Source: C-114 sp963719285
GTDB lineage: Bacteria; Chloroflexota; Limnocylindria; Limnocylindrales; CSP1-4
Length of the DNA: 64,000 nt
Direction of reading: 5' to 3'
Assembly (NCBI GenBank): GCA_963719285.1
Contig: CAVRBO010000004.1
Location: forward strand, 682,001 to 746,000
Shown here piece by piece: positions 16,867 to 26,267 of this stretch. Every line of letters starts with the position of its first letter. Position 1 is the stretch's first letter. The notes beneath the pieces are model-generated. The model did no database searches, was not told the DNA's origin, and worked only from the letters and a program-made list of their open reading frames with translations. The translations under genes and the position numbers were made by a program.

Positions 16867-18372
16867 ATGCTGGCGATCGTCGGTGGCGCGGTTGCGTTCG
16901 TTCTCGTGGCCGGGTGGTCGCTCCTGCGCTGGCAGATGCGCGGCCGCGACCCGTCGTATCTCGACGACGCGTCGATCCTGCTGCCCGCGCCGCCCGAGGG
17001 GATGACGGCGGCCACCGCGACCGTCATCGACGGCGGGCCGTCCGCGCAGGCGTTCATGGCCGGCCTGCTCGACCTCGCCAGCCGCGACGAGATCCAGTTC
17101 GTGTCCGAGTCGATCCACGGCCGGACCGGGATCGGGATCCAGATCCACGGAACGCCGACCGACGATGCCCGGACCAGGCTCAATCGCCGTCGTCCGATCG
17201 GCGAGGGCGAGGCGTGGCTGCTGGCGATGCTCAAGGCCTACGCGATCGAGGGCGAGACGGGCATGAGCGACATGGACAAGGGCCTCGCCGCGCTGCAGTC
17301 GATGGGCGGACTGGCCGGCTTCGCCGCGATGAGCCTCGCCGCGGGCGCGCCCGATTCCCCGGCCGGCAGGGTCGACGGCCTGAGCGCGCCGGCCGCGGAT
17401 CCCCAGGCGGCGATCCTCGCCGCGTTCGAGCGCTCCGGCCGGCCCGTCCCGGAGCATCTCCGCGAGAGCCTCTCGGAACAGCACGCGGCGATGGGCCTCA
17501 TGGCGGAGGCGGCCCGCGATCCCGCCGCGATCTCGGCTGACCCGGCCGCGTTCGCCGCGCGGGTCCAGGCGGCGACCGGCAAGCAGATGACCGACAAGGA
17601 CATGCAGGAGATGCAGGCGTGGGCGACCACCCGGCAGGCCGCGCTGGACGCCGCGACCGTGGCCGCGGCGGCCGCGCCCGCCGGAACCGCCGGGAGTCCC
17701 ACGGTGCTCACGATCAGCGCCGCCCGGGCACTCGGGTTCCACACGCCGCTCGGCTTCGGGACGTTCCTCGAGAACTACGCCCGGCGCCAGGGCTGGATCC
17801 GCGGCCTCTCGTTCATCGCGCGCTGGAAGTGGCGGGCTCTCGCGGTCCTGGAGGTGGTGGTCGGCCTGGTCGTCGCGGGCGTCGACCGGGCGAGCACCGG
17901 GCTCGTGTATGGCGTCGGGCTCGGGATGGCGCTGGGTGGCCTGGCGACATGGTTCATCGCCGCGTTCATGGCATCGCGAACGCGCGAGGGCGCCGTGATG
18001 AAGGCCCAGCTCGCCGCGTACCGCCGGACGCTCAAGGCCACCTTCGGCACCGCCGCGACGCTGGACGACGCCGTGGGCGCGGCCGGCCTGAAGTGGCTCG
18101 AGACGCCCGACCAGGCGCTCGTCTGGGGCGTCGCGCTGGGCCTGCGGGCGGACATCGAGCAGCTCCTGGACCGGACGACCCACGGCGTCGCGGCGGGCAC
18201 CCTGCCGAGCGACTCGTTCCTGCCGGCCTGGGCGAGGCGGATCGTCGGGGCCTGGGCCCCGGGCGCGTCCGGTACGACCGGGACGTCGACCGACACCTCG
18301 CCCGGCGACTACGCCGCGGTCTTCGCGGGCATCGAGCGGATCGGCTCGCAGCCTGCCCGCAACTCGGGCTGA
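16867..18372 (+). CDS. DUF2207-like membrane protein
   Basis: A 501-residue protein with an N-terminal helix (AIVGGAVAFVLVAGWSLL), a domain of about 250 residues, and two or three helices near residues 315-375 (WRALAVLEVVVGLVVAGV, GLVYGVGLGMALGGLATWFIAAF). The segment after the first helix, LPAPPEGMTAATATVIDGG, followed by LLDLASRDEIQF, matches the cytoplasmic part of DUF2207 proteins, whose usual signal peptide and external domain are missing here. ATG 16867 follows GGGAGGAG. Function unknown. Confidence 0.65.
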   Translation: MLAIVGGAVAFVLVAGWSLLRWQMRGRDPSYLDDASILLPAPPEGMTAATATVIDGGPSAQAFMAGLLDLASRDEIQFVSESIHGRTGIGIQIHGTPTDDARTRLNRRRPIGEGEAWLLAMLKAYAIEGETGMSDMDKGLAALQSMGGLAGFAAMSLAAGAPDSPAGRVDGLSAPAADPQAAILAAFERSGRPVPEHLRESLSEQHAAMGLMAEAARDPAAISADPAAFAARVQAATGKQMTDKDMQEMQAWATTRQAALDAATVAAAAAPAGTAGSPTVLTISAARALGFHTPLGFGTFLENYARRQGWIRGLSFIARWKWRALAVLEVVVGLVVAGVDRASTGLVYGVGLGMALGGLATWFIAAFMASRTREGAVMKAQLAAYRRTLKATFGTAATLDDAVGAAGLKWLETPDQALVWGVALGLRADIEQLLDRTTHGVAAGTLPSDSFLPAWARRIVGAWAPGASGTTGTSTDTSPGDYAAVFAGIERIGSQPARNSG

Positions 18373-18373
18373 C

Positions 18374-18387
18374 GCGGGCGCGCCCGC
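18374..18387. terminator. Palindrome between convergent genes, possible terminator
   Basis: GCGGGCGCGCCCGC is perfectly self-complementary and starts one base after the stop of the DUF2207-like gene, facing the convergent DinB-like gene. No T-tract. Confidence 0.3.
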
Positions 18388-18415
18388 ACGCGGGGCGGCG
18401 CCAACGCCTCGGACC

Positions 18416-18862
18416 TCAGCCGGCTCGACGTTCCAGCTCGGCGATGTGATCCGTGTCGTGATCCACGGCGATACCGAGCAGGGCCGCGACGTCGAGCCGT
18501 CCGTACACCGCGTGGACGCCGGACCGCGCCCAGCCGGCTTCGTCGAGCCCCGTCAGATGCGCGATCGTCGCCTCCCGGACCGTCGCGAACCGTGTGCTGA
18601 GCCGAGCCAGCGACGCATGACCGGGCTCTGCGCCCGGCTCGACCCACGACCACGCCGGCTCGGTCGGCCCGGCCAGCTCGCGCAGCCGGACCTGGAACAC
18701 CTCACGGTCGACCCGGACGAGATGGGCGACGATCTCCCGCTCGGACCAGCCGTCCGGCCGCCGCCGGCCACGCCGCGCGGCCGCAGCCGCGGCCACCTCG
18801 CCCACCCGCGCCGGCCCGTCGCGCAGGCGCTCCATGAGCGCGACACGTTCCTCGGTCGTCAC
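18416..18862 (-). CDS. DinB-like/DfsB-family four-helix protein
   Basis: A 148-residue protein from GTG 18862 (VTTEERVALMERLRDG). The features WSEREIVAHLVRVDREVF and a C-terminal VDHDTDHIAELERR with an H-x3-H arrangement fit the DinB_2 metal-binding four-helix-bundle family. Members act as thiol-dependent transferases or have unknown roles. It is the last gene of the methyltransferase operon, ten bases after the MetF-like gene, but may be a passenger. Confidence 0.65.
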   Translation of the reverse strand: MTTEERVALMERLRDGPARVGEVAAAAAARRGRRRPDGWSEREIVAHLVRVDREVFQVRLRELAGPTEPAWSWVEPGAEPGHASLARLSTRFATVREATIAHLTGLDEAGWARSGVHAVYGRLDVAALLGIAVDHDTDHIAELERRAG

Positions 18863-18872
18863 CCGGCCGGCC

Positions 18873-19751
18873 TCAGGCCGGGACCGCGGCCCCGAGCCGC
18901 TCGAGGTACCGCCGCCGCCACGTCTCGAACTCGGCGACCGCGTTGAACGTGTACATGTGCAGGTCCACGATCCCGGCCCGCTCGTCCGCGATGACCGGGG
19001 CGAGCGCCTGGAGCAGGCCGTCGGGCCGGTAGAAGCCACCGGAGCGCAGCAGGCGTGCCACGAACCGGGTGTTCTTCACCAGGAACCGATGCGTATCGGC
19101 CACCCCGATGCGCGAGGCGATCGCCAACAGCCGTCCCGGCTCCGCCACGCCGGGCACGCCGAGGTGGATCGGCAGGGTGATCCCTTCGGTCCGGCGTGCG
19201 TCGATCCAGCGCGCGATGGCCCCCGGGTCGAAGCACATCTGGGTCGTCATGTACGTGGCGAACGGCGATTTCTCACGGAGCGCGTCCAGCAGGAGCCGGT
19301 CGGCGATGAATGCGTGGCCCTCGGGATAGCACGGGATGCCCAGCTCCGCGAATGGATGATCGAGCTCGGCCATCGCCCGCAGGAGCGACAGGCCGTCCGG
19401 GAAGTCGCCGGGCTCCTTGGCGTCTCCGCCCACGACGAACACCCGCCGGACCTCGATCGCATCGAACCGCGCGAGCAGGTCGGCCAGGTGCGCCCGGTCG
19501 CGGACCATCCGGGCCGAGAGATGGGGCACCGGCCGGAAGCCCCGCGCCTGGAGCTGCTCGGCGAGGTCGAGCGTCGCGTCCATCCCCTTGGCCGGGGAGG
19601 CCGTGATGGCGACCGTCGCGCCGGCCGGCAGGGCGGCCGACCGGTCGAGGGCGCCCTTGAGCGGCACGAGCTCGAACGTGGGCGCGAGCAACGCCCGCCC
19701 GAGCGCGATCCGGGCGTCGGCGGCCAGCGGGGCGTGGCGCCGGAAGAGCAC
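18873..19751 (-). CDS. Methylenetetrahydrofolate reductase-like protein
   Basis: A 292-residue single-domain MetF-family protein. It has the N-terminal TFELVPLKG in place of the classical FEFFPP, then HLSARMVRDRAHLADLL, VFVVGGDAKEPGDF, GIPCYPEGH and TQMCFDPGAIARWID, which all match the FAD-barrel of MTHFR. Being the last core gene of a corrinoid methyltransferase operon, it should run in the oxidative direction, taking methyl-THF to methylene-THF; this direction is inference. It starts three bases after the MttB-like stop codon. Confidence 0.82.
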   Translation of the reverse strand: MLFRRHAPLAADARIALGRALLAPTFELVPLKGALDRSAALPAGATVAITASPAKGMDATLDLAEQLQARGFRPVPHLSARMVRDRAHLADLLARFDAIEVRRVFVVGGDAKEPGDFPDGLSLLRAMAELDHPFAELGIPCYPEGHAFIADRLLLDALREKSPFATYMTTQMCFDPGAIARWIDARRTEGITLPIHLGVPGVAEPGRLLAIASRIGVADTHRFLVKNTRFVARLLRSGGFYRPDGLLQALAPVIADERAGIVDLHMYTFNAVAEFETWRRRYLERLGAAVPA

Positions 19752-19754
19752 GAT

Positions 19755-21299
19755 TCAGACCTCCGAGTCGGGCGCCGCGGCCTTCCGCCGGGCGATGAAC
19801 TCCAGCAGCGCCTCGTCGATCCCCGGGTCGATCGGCGGAGCCTCGTACTCGGCGAGCATCCGCTTCCAGACGGTGTTGGCGCGCGCGACGACGTCCTTGC
19901 TGCCGTCCTCGACCCACTGCTCGAAGCTGTTGTTGTCGGCGACCTCCGACCGGTAGAACGCGGTCTCGAAGTTGGCCAGGGTGTGGGCGGTCCCCAGGAA
20001 GTGCTGGCCGGGCCCGTTCTCGAGGATCGCGTCGAGCGCCTGCCCGTTCTCGCTCACGTCGATGCCCTTGCTGAAGACCGCGGCCATCCCGCACTGGTCG
20101 GCGTCCAGGATGAACTTCTCGTAGCCGATGGCCAGGCCGCCTTCGAGCCAGCCCGCCGCATGAAGCACGAAGTTCACCCCGGCGAGGATCGTCGGGTTGA
20201 AGGTCGCCGCCAATTCGTAGGCCGCCTGGGCGTCGGCGATCTTGGAGGCGCACAGGTTGCCGCCGGAGCGGAATGGGACCCCGAGCCGTCGGGCGAGCGC
20301 GGCCATGACGTAGAGCACGAGTGCCGGTTCCGGCGTCCCGAAGGTGGGCGCGCCGGATTGCATGGAGATCGAGCTCGCGAACGAGCCGAGCACGACCGGA
20401 GCGCCGGGTCGGACGAGCTGGGTGAACGCCATCCCGCCGAGCGCCTCGGCCAGCGTCTGGGCGCACACGCCCGCCGCGGTCACCGGCGCCATGGCACCCG
20501 CCAGGATGAACGGGGTGATGATCGTGGCCTGGTTGTTCTGGGCGTACACCCGTGCGGCGCCGACCATCGTGGCGTCCCACACGAGCGGCGAGTTGGCGTT
20601 GATGAGACTGAGTATCACCGTGTGGTCGTCGAGGTAGTCCGCCCCGAACAGGATCTTCGCCATCTCCACGGTGTCGGCCGCCCGGTCCGGATGCGTGACC
20701 GAGCCCATGAACGGCTTGTCCGAGTACTTCATGTGGCTGTAGACCATGTCGAGATGTCGCTTGTTCACCGGCACGTCGACCGGCTCGCAGACCGTGCCAC
20801 CCGAGTGATGGATGAATGGGCTCGAGTAGGCGAGCTTCACGAAGTTGCGGAAATCCTCGATCGTGCCGTAGCGCCGTCCGCGGTCGAGATCGCGCACGAA
20901 CGGCGTCCCGTACGACGGGGCGAACACCGTGTGAGGTCCGCCGACGCGGACGTTCCGCGACGGGTTGCGGGCTTCCTGCACGAACAGAGGCGGGGCGCTG
21001 GCCTGGACGATCCGGCGAGCCATGCCGCGCGGGAAGCGGACCCGCTCGCCCTGGACGTCGGCGCCGGCCTCGCGGAACAGGCGCAGGGCGTCGGCATCGC
21101 CGCGGAACTCGAGGCCGACCTCCTGGAGGATCGTGTCGGCGTTCTCCTCGATGATCGACAGGCCCTCCTCGTTCAGGATCTCGAACGGCTGGAACGTTCG
21201 GGTCAGGAACGGCAGCCGCTCGACCTGCTCGTGCTGGCTCGCCCGCAGGGCGACCCGCCCCGCCCGGCCTCCGGCGCGACGACCGTGGGGCGATTCCAT
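19755..21299 (-). CDS. MttB-family (COG5598) methyltransferase without pyrrolysine
   Basis: A 514-residue protein homologous to trimethylamine methyltransferase MttB across its length: FEILNEEGLSIIEENADTIL, VFAPSYGTPFVRDLDRG, HHSGGTVCEPVDVP, SVTHPDRAAD, SLINANSPLVWDATM, ITPFILAGAMAPVT, FGTPEPALV and GWLEGGLAIGYEKFILDAD. The frame has no internal TAG, so it belongs to the non-pyrrolysine branch, whose characterised members (MtgB, MtpB, MtcB) demethylate glycine betaine, proline betaine or carnitine. It would pass the methyl group to the corrinoid protein encoded first in this operon. Neighbouring betaine uptake and dimethylglycine dehydrogenase genes favour glycine betaine. It joins the activator gene by a TGATG overlap. 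Confidence 0.88.
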   Translation of the reverse strand: MESPHGRRAGGRAGRVALRASQHEQVERLPFLTRTFQPFEILNEEGLSIIEENADTILQEVGLEFRGDADALRLFREAGADVQGERVRFPRGMARRIVQASAPPLFVQEARNPSRNVRVGGPHTVFAPSYGTPFVRDLDRGRRYGTIEDFRNFVKLAYSSPFIHHSGGTVCEPVDVPVNKRHLDMVYSHMKYSDKPFMGSVTHPDRAADTVEMAKILFGADYLDDHTVILSLINANSPLVWDATMVGAARVYAQNNQATIITPFILAGAMAPVTAAGVCAQTLAEALGGMAFTQLVRPGAPVVLGSFASSISMQSGAPTFGTPEPALVLYVMAALARRLGVPFRSGGNLCASKIADAQAAYELAATFNPTILAGVNFVLHAAGWLEGGLAIGYEKFILDADQCGMAAVFSKGIDVSENGQALDAILENGPGQHFLGTAHTLANFETAFYRSEVADNNSFEQWVEDGSKDVVARANTVWKRMLAEYEAPPIDPGIDEALLEFIARRKAAAPDSEV

Positions 21300-23359
21300 C
21301 AGCGCTCCTCCGTGGCCTGGACGGCGACCACCCGTCGCCGACGTCGTTCACCGCCCTCGCCGGGCAGCGCGGGCGCCCGCCCACCGGCGACCGACCGTCC
21401 CGCCGGCAGCTCGACCGCTGCGGCCAGATGGGGCATCGGGGCCGTCTTGTGGGGGATGGCCATCGCCTCGACGAAGTGCTGCTGGAAGCGTGGCTCGACC
21501 GCTGTCTCGATCTTCTCGACCTGGCGGACGACGGTCTCGATCTCGCGACGTGCCGCGCCCGAGAGGAGGGCGATGAGCGCCCCGGTCCCGGCCGCGTTGC
21601 CCGCCGGACCGGCATGGGCCAGGTCGCAGTCGGGGACCAGGCCGAGGACCATCGCGTGGAGCAGGTCGATCTGGCTGCCGAACGCGCCGGCGAGCCGGAT
21701 CTCGTCGACCTCCTCGATCCCAAGGTGGTCCATGAGCAGGCGCACGCCCGCGTACAAGGCCGCCTTCGCGAGCTGGATCGCCCGCACGTCGTTCTGGGTG
21801 ATGACGATCCGGGGCGAGCCTTCGCCCTCGTGGAGGACATACGAGAACGTCCGGCCGTCGGGGACGATCCGCGGCGAGCGGGCCGCCAGCGTCCCGTCGA
21901 TGATCCCGTCGGTCGTCACGATCCCGGCCAGGAACATCTCGGCGATGACCTCGACGATGCCGGAGCCGCAGATGCCGGTCACGCCGAGCCGGCGCACGAC
22001 GCTCTCGAAGCCGACCTCGTCCGACCAGCGCGGCGATCCGATGACCCGGAAGCGCGGTTCCAGGGTGGCCCGGTCGATCCGGACCCGTTCGATCGCGCCA
22101 GGCGCGGCTCGCTGGCCGCCGCTGATCTGGGCGCCCTCGAACGCCGGCCCGGTCGGGCTCGAGGCCGCGAGCAGCCGGTGCTTGTCGCCCAGGACGATCT
22201 CGGCGTTCGTGCCGACGTCCACGGTCAGGCGCATCACCTCCGAGCGGTGGGGCTGCTCGGCCAGGATCACCCCGGCGGTGTCGGCGCCGACGTGCCCGGC
22301 GATGCAGGGCAGGACGTACACCCGGGCGCCCGGGTGCAGGTGGAGGTCGAGCTCGGCGGCCGTCGTCTGGACCGCCCGGTCGGTCGCCAGGGCGAACGGC
22401 GCGGACCCGAGCGGGATCGGATCGATCCCGAGCAGGAGGTGGTGCATGATCGGGTTGCCGACGATCGCCAGCTCGAGGATGTCGGCGACGGGGATCCCGC
22501 CGGTCCGGGCGAGCCCCGCGATCAGGCTGTCGAGCGCTTCGCGCACCGCCCGGGTCATCTCACCGGCGCCCTCGTCGTGCATCATCGCGTACGAGACCCG
22601 GCTCATGAGGTCCTCGCCGAAGCGGATCTGCGGGTTCATCACCCCGCTCGAGGCGAGGACCGACCCGTCCGCGAGGTCCGCCAGGTGCCCGGCGATCGTG
22701 GTGGAGCCGATGTCGATCGCCACGCCGTAGGCCTTCTCGTGGAGGCCCGCCCAGATGCCGATGATCGTCTTCGCTTCGTGGACGGCGACCGTGACCCGCC
22801 CGCGATCCTTCTCGAGGGCCGCGTTGAGCGCCCGGATGACGGCGATGTCGGTGTCCAGGTTCTCGAGCTGCCACTCACGGGCGAGCTCGACCTGGAGGCG
22901 GTAGAGGTCGCCGGTCGGTGTCGCGAGCTCCGCCGGCGGGACCTCGACGTAGTGGAGGCGGACGACCGGGTCGACCTCGAACGCCCGCACGTCGAGGCCC
23001 TTGCGGACCACCTGGCGGTGGACCTGGCTCTCCGGCGGGACGTCGATGAGGGCGTCGCCGAGGAGGGCCGCGGTACAGCTCAGCCGGCGGTCGGCGGCGA
23101 GGCCTCGGGTCGTCCGGTACTCATCCTCGAGGGGGCCACTGGCCGAGAGGTGCTCCGCCAGCGAGGTGATGCCGTGCTTCTGGAAGGCACCGATCCCCTG
23201 GCTGACCTGGCAGCGGCCGCACAGGCCGCGCCCGCCGCAGACCGAGTCGATGTCCACGCCGAGGGCGCGCCCGGCGTCGAGGACGGTGGTGCCGGGCGGG
23301 AATCGGCCACGCCGCCCGGACGGCGTGAAGATGACCAGTGGCTCGTCGACGGCGCCCAT
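21299..23359 (-). CDS. Reductive activator of corrinoid proteins (RACE, DUF4445/ASKHA)
   Basis: About 686 residues. The N-terminal 2Fe-2S ferredoxin domain has ligands C41, C47, C50 and C95 (DSVCGGRGLCGRCQVSQG and RLSC). A middle linker is followed by an actin-like ATPase domain: GVAIDIGSTTIAGHLADL, VGNPIMHHLLLG, VDVGTNAEIVLGD, GICGSGIVEVIAEMF and LAGAFGSQID. Such proteins use ATP and a low-potential electron to restore inactive Co(II) corrinoid to Co(I). I prefer ATG 23359, seven bases after the upstream stop; ATG 23395 would overlap by 29 bases. The last ~25 residues are Arg-rich. Confidence 0.9.
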   Translation of the reverse strand: MGAVDEPLVIFTPSGRRGRFPPGTTVLDAGRALGVDIDSVCGGRGLCGRCQVSQGIGAFQKHGITSLAEHLSASGPLEDEYRTTRGLAADRRLSCTAALLGDALIDVPPESQVHRQVVRKGLDVRAFEVDPVVRLHYVEVPPAELATPTGDLYRLQVELAREWQLENLDTDIAVIRALNAALEKDRGRVTVAVHEAKTIIGIWAGLHEKAYGVAIDIGSTTIAGHLADLADGSVLASSGVMNPQIRFGEDLMSRVSYAMMHDEGAGEMTRAVREALDSLIAGLARTGGIPVADILELAIVGNPIMHHLLLGIDPIPLGSAPFALATDRAVQTTAAELDLHLHPGARVYVLPCIAGHVGADTAGVILAEQPHRSEVMRLTVDVGTNAEIVLGDKHRLLAASSPTGPAFEGAQISGGQRAAPGAIERVRIDRATLEPRFRVIGSPRWSDEVGFESVVRRLGVTGICGSGIVEVIAEMFLAGIVTTDGIIDGTLAARSPRIVPDGRTFSYVLHEGEGSPRIVITQNDVRAIQLAKAALYAGVRLLMDHLGIEEVDEIRLAGAFGSQIDLLHAMVLGLVPDCDLAHAGPAGNAAGTGALIALLSGAARREIETVVRQVEKIETAVEPRFQQHFVEAMAIPHKTAPMPHLAAAVELPAGRSVAGGRAPALPGEGGERRRRRVVAVQATEER

Positions 23360-23366
23360 GGGCCGG

Positions 23367-24296
23367 TCAGGTCCCTGCGGACGCAGCCCCGCCATCGGGA
23401 CCGGGGCCGCCGCGACCGCGGTTGACGCGCCGGCCGCGCTCGCCCTCGGCGGGTGGTTCGCGGTAGGTCCTGATCCACCGTCCGGCGTCCTGGTCGTTGC
23501 CCATGAGCACGTCGGCGGCCATGACCGCCCGTCGCACGTCCGCCAGGAGCGGGTTCGTGATCGCGGTCGTCAGGCCGCTGGCGATGGCCATCGGCAGGAA
23601 CGCGGCGTTGATGCCCTCGCGGTTCGGCAGCCCGAAGCTCACGTTGGACGCGCCGCAGGTCGAGTTCACCTTGAGCTCGTCGCGCAGGCGCTTCACGAGC
23701 GCGAAGACCTGCCGGCCGGCGGTCGCCATGGCGCCGATGGGCATGACGAGCGGGTCGACGATGACGTCCTCGCGCGGGATGCCGTGGTCAGCGGCTCGTT
23801 CCACGATGCGCTTCGCGACCGCGTACCGGACGTCGGGGTCCTCGCTGATGCCGGTGTCGTCGTTGGAGATCGCCACGACTGCGGCGCCGTACTTCTTCAC
23901 GAGCGGAAGGACCCGCTCGAGGCGCTCCTCCTCGCCGGTCACCGAGTTCACGAGCGCCTTGCCCTGGTAAGCGGCGAGACCGGCCTCGAGCGCCTCCACG
24001 ATCGACGAGTCGATCGACAGCGGTAGATCGGTCAGCGACTGGACGAGCTGGATGGTCCGGGCCAGGATCGCCGGCTCATCGGCGAGAGGGATGCCGGCGT
24101 TGACGTCGAGCATGTGCGCGCCGGCGGCGACCTGGGCGATGACGTCGCGCTCGACCCGGCTGAAGTCGCCGGCCTTCATCTCCTCGGCCAGCGCCTTCCG
24201 GCCGGTGGGATTGATCCGCTCGCCGATGATGACGAACGGTCGATCCGGCCCGATCACCACCTCGCGCGTCATCGAGCCGACGACGGTGAGGGTCAC
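23367..24296 (-). CDS. Methyltetrahydrofolate:corrinoid methyltransferase (pterin-binding)
   Basis: About 309 residues from GTG 24296. It is a pterin-binding TIM barrel of the AcsE/MtgA type: FVIIGERINPTGRKALAEEM, AAGAHMLDVNAGIP, LPLSIDSSIVEALEAG, ALVNSVTGEEERL, DDTGISEDP and NSTCGASNVSFGLPNR. It transfers methyl groups between methylcobalamin on the corrinoid protein and tetrahydrofolate; in a betaine-using pathway the product would be methyl-THF. The same frame runs without a stop back to 24707, so the gene is formally fused to the upstream small gene; the GTGA overlap with the other frame argues that GTG 24296 is the true start. The C-terminus is Gly/Arg-rich. Confidence 0.88.
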   Translation of the reverse strand: MTLTVVGSMTREVVIGPDRPFVIIGERINPTGRKALAEEMKAGDFSRVERDVIAQVAAGAHMLDVNAGIPLADEPAILARTIQLVQSLTDLPLSIDSSIVEALEAGLAAYQGKALVNSVTGEEERLERVLPLVKKYGAAVVAISNDDTGISEDPDVRYAVAKRIVERAADHGIPREDVIVDPLVMPIGAMATAGRQVFALVKRLRDELKVNSTCGASNVSFGLPNREGINAAFLPMAIASGLTTAITNPLLADVRRAVMAADVLMGNDQDAGRWIRTYREPPAEGERGRRVNRGRGGPGPDGGAASAGT

Positions 24297-24707
24297 CCGC
24301 GCTCCTTGGCGGCCGGGGTGGCGGCGTCCGCGGCGGGCTCGGCGGTGTCCGCGGTGGGCTCGGCGGGCTCGGCGGCGTCCGCGGCGGGCTCGGCGGGCTC
24401 GCGAGTCGGCCTTGACTTCGGCCCCGCCCGTGGTGACGAGGTGGTCCAGGACCCGGCGGGTATATGTCGCCTCGAGACGCGCGACCTCGGCGGTCGCCTC
24501 GGCCTCGAGATCGTCGCCGCACGGTCGTTGGACCTTGTGCCACTCGGCGATGTATTCGTCCATGGACCGCCGGCCGGCCTTGACGGCCGCCCGGTCGATG
24601 GCGACCTGGAAGCGCGGGTGGAGGACGATCTTGCTCGCCCGCCGGCCGTCCTTCGCGACGACCTGGGCCGGGATGTCACGCCACCAGATGACGGTGAGGA
24701 CGCCCAT
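24293..24707 (-). CDS. Virulence-factor-family (PF13769-like) small protein with a frame anomaly in its tail
   Basis: The first ~100 residues (GVLTVIWWRDIPAQVVAKDG, HPRFQVAIDRAAVKAG, EYIAEWHKV, ATYTRRVLDHLVTTGG) match the small protein annotated as virulence factor that accompanies MttB-type methyltransferases in other bacteria, whose usual length is about 100 residues. Function unknown. After residue ~104 this frame turns into an Arg-rich run and continues into the methyltransferase. The next frame instead gives a normal-looking Glu/Pro/Ala tail that ends at TGA 24293, overlapping the methyltransferase GTG as GTGA. A frameshift in or near 24402-24425, real or from sequencing, is likely. ATG 24707 overlaps the DUF1638 stop as TGATG. 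Confidence 0.65.
24321..24401. repeat. Imperfect 30/21-bp tandem repeat in the coding tail
   Basis: The unit GCGGCGTCCGCGGCGGGCTC plus G occurs at 24321, 24342 and 24372; the last two are each followed by GCGGGCTCG, making two adjacent 30-base units (24342-24371 and 24372-24401) that differ at two positions. In one frame of the minus strand it encodes EPAEPAADA-like repeats, in another an Arg-rich run. Such repeats are prone to slippage. Confidence 0.8.
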
Positions 24708-25451
24708 CAGACGGCCACGTTCGCGGATGTCGGAGTGGCGACCGCACCGACCGATGTGAGCGCAGGGTGCGCCAGGTCACCCCGGCGCCTTCGCCCGGGG
24801 GCCCTGCTCGCGGTAGCGGCACGGATCGCAGTTGTCAGCTCTCCGAACCCCGTCTTCCTCAGTTCGAAGGTGAGACCGAGTCTCTTCGCAGCGCGGCGGG
24901 CGATCGTGCGAAGGGCCGGATCGTCGGTCTGGGCGAGGTAGACCAGCCGGTGGTAGTTGCCGAAGTACACCGGCAGGAGCTCCGGATGCGCATCGAGGCC
25001 GAGGCCGCGGATGATCATCGAGTCGAACTGGCGGGCCAGGAAGTCGGTCAGGTAGAACGTGCCCGGATCCTCGTCCTGGAGCGCCGCGAAGGTCGACGCC
25101 CCCGCGTAGAACTCGTAGCAGTGGGCGCCCACGATGCGCTCGACGTTCGCCTCGGCCAGGACCCGGTCGAGGGTGCCGCGCGTGCCGCAGTCGGCGTAGG
25201 CCACGAAGATCTTCGTGGCCGGGCCGTAGTCGCGGCGGGCCCTGGCGATGCTCGTCGCGACGGCGTCGGCGATCCGTTCCGGGCGCATGTGCAGCGCGGC
25301 ATCGATGCAGGTGACCTTCACCCCGGGCAGGTCCCGGGTCAGCGCGAGCAGCTCGCGGGCGAGCGCGCCGCAGCCGATGACGAGGACGCGCGGCGGGTCG
25401 GCCTTCGGCGCGACCGTCGCGCTGGACGTGGCGCCCCTCGCCCCGGCCGGA

Positions 25452-25468
<17 letters not shown>
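24707..25468 (-). CDS. DUF1638 protein of the corrinoid methyltransferase operon
   Basis: A 253-residue protein. The DUF1638 signatures are clear: VLVIGCGALARELL (C33), VAYADCGTRGTLD (C94), IVGAHCYEFYAG (H116, C117), DPGTFYLTDFLARQFD and YFGNYHRLVYLAQ. The conserved Cys and His residues suggest metal or cofactor binding, but no biochemical role is established that I know of. It overlaps the corrinoid gene by 17 bases and the next gene by one base, so it is translationally coupled to the core pathway. The last ~35 residues are Arg-rich and not family-like; part is encoded by a dispersed 47-base repeat. Confidence 0.82.
24767..24813. repeat. Dispersed repeat, copy A, inside the DUF1638 gene
   Basis: This 47-base stretch, which starts GTGCGCCAGGTCACCCCGG, is 43/47 identical to 51427-51473. 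It encodes about residues 219-235 of the DUF1638 protein, in its atypical C-terminal tail. Confidence 0.75.
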
Positions 25469-26153
<685 letters not shown>

Positions 26154-26237
26154 CTGGTTCGGTGACCCTCCGGGGGTTCGTCTCGGTCGGTTCGGCGGTC
26201 GTTTCGGAGTCGGTGGTGCTGGCCGTCGTCCCCGGTC

Positions 26238-26267
26238 GTTCCACGATGTGGAACCGTGCCGTATGAT
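26238..26267 (+). promoter_or_regulatory. IclR operator overlapping the iclR promoter
   Basis: GTTCCAC-GAT-GTGGAAC (26238-26254) is a perfect 7-bp inverted repeat, the kind of site bound by IclR-family regulators. The -35 hexamer TTCCAC (26239-26244) lies within its left arm and the -10 hexamer TATGAT (26262-26267) follows after 17 bases. The same palindrome lies 85 bases upstream of the corrinoid operon start, so one site could control both directions. Autoregulation is inferred from position. Confidence 0.6.

Noticed and set aside
19755..21299. A pyrrolysine-encoding trimethylamine methyltransferase (true MttB)
   Set aside because: No in-frame TAG interrupts the gene and no pyl genes are in the window, so it is a non-pyrrolysine homologue.
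18834..22730. A very long open frame on the plus strand (about 1300 codons) opposite the MetF, MttB and RACE genes
   Set aside because: The translation is Arg/Gly/Asp/Val-rich without domains, and the opposite strand holds three clear enzymes. It is an antisense artefact of high-GC codon bias, as are many similar long frames across the window.
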